In this document: positions 56,471 through 64,000 of the stretch, one piece after another
Position numbering within the stretch: the first letter of the stretch is position 1
Layout of the letters: every line of letters begins with the position of its first letter
DNA from: Alnus glutinosa
Lineage: Eukaryota > Streptophyta > Magnoliopsida > Fagales > Betulaceae
Assembly: GCF_958979055.1 (NCBI RefSeq)
Contig: NC_084894.1
Span: forward strand, 27,351,616-27,415,615
Length of the DNA stretch: 64,000 bases
Reading direction: 5' to 3'
Notes under the pieces: generated by a model
What the model was told of the DNA's origin: nothing
The model's input: only the letters and a program-made list of their open reading frames with translations
Database searches by the model: none
Translations under genes and position numbers: made by a program

Positions 56471-57374
56471 CCCAATTTCATTTCCCATTTGGTTCGGCCA
56501 TTCCGGATTTCCGCCATTCTCCATTTCTCCATTTTTTTTTTAATTTATATATATATATATATATATAATTTTTTTTTTTTTTTTTTTTTTTAAAAAAAAA
56601 ACTAATCGTGTCTGGCGGGTCACCCGCGGGTGACCCGCGACCCGACCCGCCAGACCAAGATAAACGGGTCATAAACGGGTCGACCCGTTTACGACCCAAA
56701 CCCGTTTAAAGTAGATTCAAACCCGTTAATTTCGTGTCGTGTTCGTGTCGGATTATCGGGTCGTGTCAAAATTGCCAGCCCTAGTGAGGAGTGCATAAAT
56801 CATTCCTCGTAGATATCAGCTGGAGTGCGTCATGCTTGAAGGTGAGGACACACAATCACGTCATTTCTCTGCCGCCCATTTCATATATGTGGTGTGCTTG
56901 TCAGGCTCACATCGCATCCTGCTATCCCGGACGATAAGACACCACTCTCCAACGACTTGCTGGCTACTTCGCCATTGCTGGAAAAACGTGCCTGCTCGAT
57001 GAATTGGAACTCTTTTCAAGGTTTTGAGTATCAAAAGTAAAGTTAATCTCCAAGAAGAACCCTTAACTTTAAACAGGAAAGTAAAGAGGTAAGTTTTTCT
57101 GGCACACTCATAACATATTAGTGATACCAATGTTCACAGTCGTGTGAACATTGGTTGAATAACTAAGTAAACCTCTCACGGCCTAGTTTTCCTTGATTTG
57201 GGTTTTGTTCATATTATTCTCAGACATAACCCTCTCTTGTTTTGAATTCTTTTCTCATTTGCTTTTGGGAATTCATGTACTATATGTAAGTGTAGGTGTA
57301 GGTGGATCATCTTATCAAAAGCTATAGCCCAAGGAGTGTTCCCCAGTTCCGTCAGCTATTCATGGTGTGATTTG

Positions 57375-57556
57375 TCGCGTGTGTGATAATTCGTGTTCAC
57401 GTATAAAGACATACGTAGAACCGTATAAAATGATATAAGTCAATCATAATTCAATCAATTTAATTAAACAGGTCAGATCTATCAACCTTAATTCATTAAT
57501 TTCGTATTAAATTCGTGACAAGTTTGTTGGTCGTGTAAAAAATTACCGATCTTAAA
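57375..57556. mobile_element. Decayed relic of the same hAT family
   Basis: The right end 'ggtcgtgtaaaaaattaccg' with 'aattcgtgacaag' upstream resembles 'gggtcgtgtcaaaattgcca' and its neighbourhood at the right end of the 54112-56783 element. Left portions ('cgtgttcacgtataaagaca') are weaker. No target duplication is recognisable. Confidence 0.35.
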
Positions 57557-57997
57557 TATTCGTGTGTTGAGTTTAAATTATATATGTATTTTAATTTAGC
57601 CATCTTGACGTGGTCAATCAATTCTTGAGGTAATTTTTAACAACTGACACCCAATAATTCAATTCAATAGGGTTATAAACTACCAAAAATTAACAAAGAG
57701 AATCGATTTTTCCCCTATTTGTACGACAAAAGTACACTGCACATTAATGAAAATGTTGCACAACGAGTCACCGACTGTTTTTCTGTTTGTATACCATTAC
57801 ATTTGTTTGTTTGTTATCTTACAAAGGAGAAATGGACATGATTCTAGCTTTGAGATCCACCGGACCACGTCCTTTATATTTACGCGTTAGACCCCACGCG
57901 GAAACTATGCCAGCCACCCCTCAATTCTTAGGATTAGGATCTACAGTTAAGACTTTAAAAATGTTGGAGAAGTTTTATGGGTTCATTTGTTGGAATA

Positions 57998-58260
57998 GGT
58001 AGACCGATTGCCGAGATCTGTTTGGATAAATAGGCCTCGTAGTCGTAGAGCCTCTTTCATATTTCTTGTCCGAACGTGAGAGAGTTGGACCCCGTAGAGG
58101 CTTCGAGCAGGTAGACGGGTTGCTAAGATATGTTCGGATAAGTAGGCCTCGTAGAGGCTTTGTCACATTTACTTACGGGTTTACTTGTTCGAGCAGGCAG
58201 ACAGGTTGTAAAAATTTGTTTGGATAAGTAGACATTGTAAAGGCTCTTTCACATTTCTGA
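57998..58260. repeat. Degenerate tandem repeat, three units of 86-112 bp
   Basis: Units begin ggtagaccgattgc (57998), ggtagacgggttgc (58110) and ggcagacaggttgt (58196), each followed by 'ttcggataagtagg'-type sequence and 'gaggct..ttcacatttc'. This accounts for the short open frames seen here. Confidence 0.7.
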
Positions 58261-58692
58261 GATCTCGATCTATCCCAATTCTTAAGCGCTAAGGTTCCTT
58301 AACTTGCTATAATTAAGGTTGGATTAGGACCCTGCAAGTCTTCTTTTTGGGTAAGTAGGACCCTTCAAGGCTTCAACCCATCACCACAGCTAGAAGGAAT
58401 CGCTTTCGACAACACGAGTTGAGGACAATGTGGGGGTGGGGGGGCGAGGGAAACAACAAAAGAAGGTTGGGCCACAAGGCCAACAGTGGGGACAGAATGA
58501 CTTGGTGAATGTGGTGGGATAAATAAAACAGAAGAGTTTTGGAGCTTTTGCACTTGTCAAACTTTTCACGTTCCTTAAAGCGCACAGATATGAAGCAAGC
58601 AGGCATGCACCCACCAAAAAGAATGTGAAAAAGGTTAAGATATGACACGAAAATGGGTAGAGTATTACAACCTCTCATCAGTCTCCCCTGCC

Positions 58693-59004
58693 ATGGCTCC
58701 TCCTCCTGGATATCCAAACGAGCTTCTCTTCTCGCGTGATAGGCACTTCGAGTTACATGGCGAGATCATGATGTTTGTTCTGGTCGCTATCTTCTCTCTT
58801 TTCATCTTGTTCCTTGTCATTCTGCCTTGCCTCAAGCGCGCTAGCCATCAGGAAACAGAGTATGCAGGCTCTGTGACCCGGCTGAAGTGTCCCTTGCCGT
58901 GGCTGAGGAATCGGAGGAGGATGGATGATGTTACGCCACAAGGGTCTGTGCAGGGGGAGAGTGAAGTTAGCAGAAAATTCCCCCAGTTAACTACTTCGGA
59001 TTGA
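58693..59004 (+). CDS. Small single-pass membrane protein of unknown function
   Basis: A single exon of 103 residues starts at the ATG in GCCATGGCT, a strong plant start context; an in-frame ATG at 58642 would add 17 residues that look like leader sequence. The protein begins MAPPPGYPNELLF. It has one clear transmembrane segment at about residues 26-46 (MMFVLVAIFSLFILFLVILP). It ends with a basic, then acidic/serine-rich cytosolic-type tail with PWLRNRRRMDD. I do not recognise a domain. The N-terminal half resembles the membrane-anchor region of RING-H2 (ATL) proteins, but no RING follows. It sits upstream of and convergent with FOLK. Its position between SGF11 and FOLK recalls a small transmembrane-protein gene at the same place in Arabidopsis. 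Confidence 0.65.
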   Translation: MAPPPGYPNELLFSRDRHFELHGEIMMFVLVAIFSLFILFLVILPCLKRASHQETEYAGSVTRLKCPLPWLRNRRRMDDVTPQGSVQGESEVSRKFPQLTTSD

Positions 59005-60309
59005 AAGAGATATTGCTATATTCATGTTATTGAGCAGGTATTATGAACATGCTTGAGCGTTAAATATTTCAAAATTAATGATTATTTTAGTACTCAATAT
59101 TCTCAAGTTTAAGTTTGAGGGATGGTATTAATTAATCTCCAACCTGTGGCTGTGAGTCTCCTATGATCTGTATAATCATCTTGTGTCTCAATCTTGAAGG
59201 TCTGGATATTATCTCCCCAACACAAGCTCCTAAATTCTAGGAGTCTTTGGTAAATATGCTTGTTCCAAGAAGTCGCTCTCTACTTTTTGTTATTTGTTTA
59301 GGATATTCATTCGGAAAACTAGAGAGTTGTCTCTCTCCCATGACTATTCCAAAACCAAAAGGGATAAAAGATAATTATTTAACCATTCAATTAATATTAT
59401 AATATTTCTTCAAATTTTTTTTTTTTTTTTTTTAATATTATAATATTCTTTCGCTTAAAAGTGCTGAACTTGCTTCTACAATTTTACTTGTTAAAACAGG
59501 CTTACAATAAAATAAGCTCTAAGAACACTGATTTTAGAGGTCTGCTCAATGTATATTACAAATTCTATGGTAAAAAAAGAAACATTACACAAGTTGCAAT
59601 ACTGCATAGGATTCCAAATTGCAAGAAATAAAAAAAAAATTGAATTGAATATTTATTGAAAAGAACGAAGAAGAGAACCAATGGCACGCAGGCAAACCCT
59701 TGGGAGTAGGATCCTCCCTATTTCATCTCAATCCATTTTATAATCAAAATTTAAATTTAGTGCATCTAACGATGAACATTATGTCAATGTTGACACATCT
59801 TTCAAAAAATTTAAATAATATAATATCATGTATAGAAAATGATTTTCGTACATCACATTACCCTACATCAATCCTACATTAAGACATATAGGGTGTGAGA
59901 CCCATGCATGTGGGTCCCATATATAAGGGTCCTATATACATGAGTTCCACATCCAATGTGTCTTAGTGTAGGATTGATGTAGGGTAATATGATGTTGGAA
60001 TAACACATCTCTATCATGTATATTATTAGATTTACTAACTTTGAAATATAACCATGAAATTGATACTATTTATTTTATTTGAAATAAAAAGGATTCTTGC
60101 CCAAACCCCAGACAACCGGCTGCTCCTGAGAAGGCGCCCGATAAACTTACAGGTACAATTAATCTTTACAAGACTAATAAGAGTTGGCTCTCTTGTCCTC
60201 AAATTGTCCAAAATTTTAGTATACAACAAATACATTATCCACACCAACATCAGGTCAGTCCCAACACTCCCCTCTGTTAATCAAGTTTTTGCTTTCCTTA
60301 ACTCCTGAA
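59005..60309. other. Spacer between convergent genes
   Basis: Contains the 3' flank of the small membrane protein gene, a T-rich tract (59417-59433), the MITE at 59834-60012 and the 3' flank of FOLK. Nothing else is recognisable. Confidence 0.5.
59834..60012. mobile_element. Mutator-type MITE, 179 bp, perfect 9-bp target duplication
   Basis: ATCATGTAT occurs at 59825-59833 and 60013-60021. The arms are nearly perfect inverted repeats: 'ttaccctacatcaatcctac' faces 'gtaggattgatgtagggtaa', and the core has 'tgcatgtgggtcccatatat'. Terminal ten bases are more diverged. No coding capacity. Confidence 0.9.
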
Positions 60310-62682
60310 TCAGAAAACAAGAGTGCCCACCAATATGGAAGTCAAGGGAACTGTCAGGTTGTCATCAAGCTCAGTGCTTATAGGGAGAGATTCCATCAGT
60401 GCCGAGGCAAGAGAGACAACCAAAAAACCCAAAACCATTTCCCAACTTCCCCGAACAAATCCGAATAAGGAGAAATAGTACATATACCTGTCAAAGTATC
60501 ATTTATCACAAGCAAAAACAATAGATTATGCAGAGGTCAAAGAGTAATAGAGGTGGGGGGGAATTTACCCTACAGATGCCAAAAACCCAGCAGAAACCAT
60601 TGCTACACTACCAGCTAAAGACTTGTTTCGGTTGTAGGGAATTTTATTACTACCAAACCGCCTTCCAATTATGTCAGCTAAACCTGAAACAGGGTAAGTA
60701 AAAGCCCATTATTTCCTGAACAAAATGAGAAAAAGTAAAAAGAGAAGATCTAAGCAGGTATGCTGTTTCTTGTAATTGTGTAAGAGCTGAAGTTAACTAC
60801 TACAACCGCTAAAGTCTACCCAAACCAAGCCAACAGAACAGATAAAGTAAATTGACTCGATAGGAATTACCATCCCCAGCACAGAGGTTACAAATTGCTG
60901 CAATTGAAATGGGGGAAGTTCTCCAATAAATTACACAAGCCAAAGTGATTGTTGTAGCATAGTAGAGAGGTCCCTTAAGAAGTTCCCTGATGCATGAAGT
61001 AAGCTAAGGACAATCAATCAATCGATCAAAAATATGAATAACCATTCAATCAAAAATGTGTGTATATATATCCTTAAAAAGAAAAATGTTTTTGCTTTGA
61101 ATCTCTACTCAGACGTGGCTCAATTTTAGAAAAAATGATTCCCACCCAGGAGATATCAGAAATTGTATGGCAACCCAGCAGGTAGAACCATAATATCAAA
61201 AGTCCAGAGAAATTAACCTCATTTCTGATATGGATCAACCACCTGAGTCATTTCATAGCAAAAGAGAATCTCTCTAGGTGGGATCAAATCCAGGGAAGAG
61301 AAGCAGGTATATACGACTCATTTTTCAGAGAAGCATTCCCAACCAATAATTCTCTCAGAATTGTAACCTATAGTCTCCGTGTCTGGTCATTGACTTCACT
61401 ATAGCCTCATCTTTCATTATTCCAAGTCCCAAGACAAGCATTCGTATGATATTGATGCCCGGAACAAGAGCTGCTAAAATGGCCCCCCGATGCCCAGAAC
61501 TGTAATAATTGGTAATAGCTATTCAGAAGGCAGATATGTAGTAAAATTATGAAAAACTTCATTGATAATAATAAGATTACCTGAACAGTGGCCAGCAAAG
61601 CATGAAAACCAGCCCGATGCTTACATGCACAAACTTCCGATTCAACTTCTAAACATGGCAAAAATAAATAAAGGAAAAAAAAAAAAAATTAACAATATGG
61701 TAAAAACCTTAGATGCACAGGCTTTGGGACAGCATGTTATGCCTGGTTGTCCCATTTTAATCGACTGCATTGAATTATGAAGAGAATTATTCCTTTAATT
61801 TTGCAAACAAAACAAAAATGACATTTTGGCCACCAAAAGGGCCAAACTAAAGGAGAAAGGAAGCTATTCAAAATCCATCTCATATAAAATCTGAAGGCTA
61901 AGTTTGCATGCAAAATTTTTGAAGACAACTACATGCGAATTTTGGTATATACATGTATGATGTATCGGCAAGTCAGATTCCAAGCATTACTTGAAAAACA
62001 AGTGCGCTTTCTTGTGAATTAGAGAAACAAGAATCAGCCACTCTGAACCTATTCTGTTTTACCACCATATCCTTAACTTCCATCAATGTAAACCAATTCT
62101 ACCTATCTTTCTGCAATTGTAAACCAATTCTACCTATATTTCTGCAATTCACCCAAGCAACCAAGATTCACTAACCAAACCCAGGAAGCGTTTTTCTCCG
62201 CAAATCAAGCTCCAATAAAAAAAAAAAACCCAACTTTTACACAAAAAGGTTTAAAAGAAGAAAAAAAACCTACAAGAATCAAATACCCAAAAACGTTTAG
62301 CGACTTACTGATACAACATACACTAGAACAAAATGGGGGTTTTGATTTGGACCTGGTCGAAGAGCCCTCGTTTGGCGGTCTCTCCCCAGAACCGAAGTAT
62401 CGATAGCGCAATGCAACCGCTCAAGCCGGTGGCGCAGATATCGGAGACGACCGGGTTCTCAAGCACCATAGTGGCAGCCGGTGGCTTGGCGTCCCGGCTC
62501 AGTACTCCGGTCTTTCTGGGTCTCGAACCAAAGCTAATAGTGGTAGCATTAAAAGCTGAGAGCGAAGAGAAGGGAGTGTTGGAAATTGGTCCGACGTGAG
62601 ATCTGGGGAGCAATATGTCGAACCGCCGCGACCACGAGAGAGCCAGGGAGCAGCTATTCACGTTTGTAGTTGAGGCAGCCAT
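60310..62682 (-). CDS. FOLK: Farnesol kinase, chloroplastic (FOLK; phytol kinase family)
   Basis: Six exons: 62682-62353, 61648-61581, 61499-61368, 60986-60871, 60683-60569 and 60487-60310, all GT..AG and in phase, give 312 residues (Arabidopsis FOLK is about 307). FOLK phosphorylates farnesol, using CTP or other NTPs, to farnesyl phosphate in chloroplast membranes and affects abscisic-acid responses; the related VTE5 acts on phytol (family knowledge). The first about 60 residues are Ser/Thr/Arg-rich with few acids, like a transit peptide. After it come FWGETAKRGLFDQ (98-110), KLNRKFVHVSIGLVFMLCWP, ALVPGINIIRMLVLGLG, the conserved LCAGDG (211-216), GRRFG, NKSLAGSVAM and the C-terminal ESLPISTELDDNLTVPL. 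Several hydrophobic helices are evident. It matches FOLK better than VTE5 as recalled. Confidence 0.95.
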
Positions 62683-63067
62683 TTCGTTTTATAACACTGC
62701 TAGCGTAACTTTTGACTTTTTGTTTTGGTTTTTGGTACTTGGGTTTTTCTATCAACTTATTACCTTTTTATTTATTTATTTTGAAAGCTCACATCGGCAT
62801 TCAAGTTTGCATCTTGATGTTGACCCCTTTGCCAGTTTTCAAGGGTGGGGCTGTTCACCCATTAAAGCAACATATGTGTTTGGGTTCAAGATCTCCCAAT
62901 GAAGTTTGGTTCATTGGTTGTTACAGTTTTCAATACGGTGATGATAATAAGTTTTGGTAAAAAAATTTATCAACTACTGCAAAATAATAAATATCAACAA
63001 TAGAGTTTGTTGGGGAAGGTAGTCGGAGCCCACTCCAATACTTATGCCAGTATTTTAAGAAAAAAAA

Positions 63068-63395
63068 TTATATCGTGTAAATTGTCAAAAATTCATCCAT
63101 CTCATATATAATTAGTTTTCACCTATTTGTAGATGGGACTTCAACTATTGTTTCGGATTGAATGGGAGCTGATTCCGGATTTCAAGATTTTTCTCTTAAC
63201 ATACCCGGGATTCGCCTCTTCAATGCTTATTTATATCGTGTAAATTGTCAAAAATTCATCCATCTCGTAAATAGTAATTTTCACTTATTTATAGACGATG
63301 CTTCAACTGTTGTTCCGGATTAAATGGGAGCTAATTCCTTGATTTCAACATTTTTCTCTCAGCATAACTGGGATCCACATCTTCAATGCATGGCT
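63068..63395. repeat. Tandem duplication, period about 163 bp
   Basis: The phrase tatcgtgtaaattgtcaaaa begins at 63071 and 63234, and the matching continues through 'gggagct.attcc' and 'tttttctct.a.cata'. The two copies are roughly 85% alike by eye. Confidence 0.8.
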
Positions 63396-63744
63396 TAAGG
63401 TATCTTTAGATTTGATGCTTCCGAGGTATTTTTGGCGTCTATTGAGATTGCATCTTAATAGGCTTTGGGCTTAGTTGGTCTTTTATGGGTTTGTGTCTTG
63501 ATGGGCTTACATGGATTCGATAAGCCCATTCATTAACTGTTGGGAATATTTCCCAACAAGTTTGATTCATATTCAGTGCAGCATTAGAACATTAAGAGGA
63601 CATATTTCTAGTACGGAATAAATGGAAAGAACGCACCTCTAGTATATTAATTATCATGCCCACGATAAATGTTGGGTAGCCAAGTGTAGTGCGGAAAAAT
63701 GCTTAAAGCATCTAACTTAATAGTGAGTTTAATTAGGAGTGGTC

Positions 63745-64000
63745 GAAACACCCCCATTGCTAAAAGAGGGGGTTTTGACTATTCCAAAGTCAATTTGATG
63801 GAGCCCATATTATTCATTGAGATCAAAAGAGTGGTTCAGTCACCCAAATAGCCACTCCAGTACCTTGGGGGGGCCTGACCCCCCCAAAGCCCAAGGTAGG
63901 CCCCAAAAAAAAAAATCTAAAAAAAAAAAAATTTAAATTTTATCCCTAATTTTTTTTTATTTTTTAGTCTTGGCCCCTTCCAATTTTTTTTTTTTCTTCA
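63745..64000. repeat. Probable transposon end, cut by the window edge
   Basis: Contains 'gtggtcgaaacacccccatt' and 'gtggttcagtcacccaaata', weak relatives of the GC-rich core seen in the foldback elements. Then comes a G7/C7 inverted pair ('ttgggggggcctgaccccccc') and A/T-rich sequence. The element runs off the window, so it cannot be classified. Confidence 0.35.

Larger units (their letters stand above)
54112..56783. mobile_element. Non-autonomous hAT element carrying captured gene sequence (Pack-hAT type)
   Basis: Perfect 8-bp target duplications GTGAGGAG flank the element (54104-54111 and 56784-56791). Terminal inverted repeats are TAGGGCTGGCAA and TTGCCAGCCCTA, 12 bp exact. Both ends hold dense subterminal 'acgggt'/'cgacacgacc' repeats (54125-54355 and 56610-56770), as hAT transposases need. 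No transposase is encoded. The interior (about 54440-56470) is unlike the ends and carries minus-strand exons of a mitochondrial pyruvate dehydrogenase E1-beta gene with intron sequence between them, so genomic DNA was captured, not a cDNA. Intact duplications and termini suggest a fairly recent insertion. Confidence 0.9.
62683..64000. other. FOLK upstream region and repeat-rich end of window
   Basis: The FOLK promoter should lie in the first few hundred bases. Beyond that are a two-copy tandem repeat (63068-63395) and a transposon-like end near 63745-64000. The plus-strand frames at 62615-62960 are not supported as genes. Confidence 0.45.

Noticed and set aside
58373-58717. Minus-strand frames of 62-114 residues
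   Set aside because: They overlap each other in all frames, lack recognisable domains and run into the start of the plus-strand membrane-protein gene.
62333-62599. 88-residue plus-strand frame
   Set aside because: Antisense of FOLK exon 1.

Overview
This window is AT-rich nuclear DNA from a dicot, probably woody. Genes carry introns with plant-like GT..AG junctions, the tRNAs are eukaryotic nuclear types, and the space between genes is packed with small transposons, microsatellites and decayed retroposons. No operons, CRISPR arrays or phage-like blocks are present. The species cannot be fixed from sequence reading alone.

Six protein genes could be rebuilt exon by exon, with every exon phase and length agreeing: a ZIP6-like metal transporter (5619-9151, minus), a HOOKLESS1-like N-acetyltransferase (20806-22068, minus), a BAG-family co-chaperone with a ubiquitin-like domain (33205-35040, plus), the SAGA deubiquitinase-module subunit SGF11 (37866-39201, minus), a 13-exon Rab GDP-dissociation inhibitor (42315-50841, plus) and a chloroplast farnesol kinase of the FOLK/VTE5 family (60310-62682, minus). 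A single-exon gene for a small one-pass membrane protein lies at 58693-59004. Three tRNA genes are present: Ile(UAU) at 3608, Glu(CUC) at 36200 and Glu(UUC) at 40910. The genes serve unrelated housekeeping and developmental roles. SGF11, the small membrane protein and FOLK look like a conserved neighbourhood also seen in Arabidopsis chromosome 5.

Layout: 1-3600 is repeats only; 3.6-9.2 kb holds the tRNA and ZIP6; 9.2-20.8 kb is a repeat field that includes a solo LTR nested in a palindromic transposon; 20.8-22.1 kb is the HLS1-like gene; 22-33 kb is another repeat field; 33-51 kb is the gene-dense core (BAG, SGF11, two tRNA-Glu, GDI); 51-58.6 kb contains a palindromic element and a hAT element carrying a captured gene; 58.7-62.7 kb holds the membrane protein and FOLK; the end is repeats.

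The most striking item is a 2.67-kb non-autonomous hAT element (54112-56783) with perfect 8-bp target duplications. It has captured, with introns, several exons of the mitochondrial pyruvate dehydrogenase E1-beta gene. Also notable are several palindromic Mutator-type elements with 9-bp target duplications, some sharing a GC-rich 'GGTGGCCGAACCACCCC'-like core; a LINE inserted inside a related LINE in GDI intron 10; and unusual substitutions in otherwise very conserved GDI motifs.
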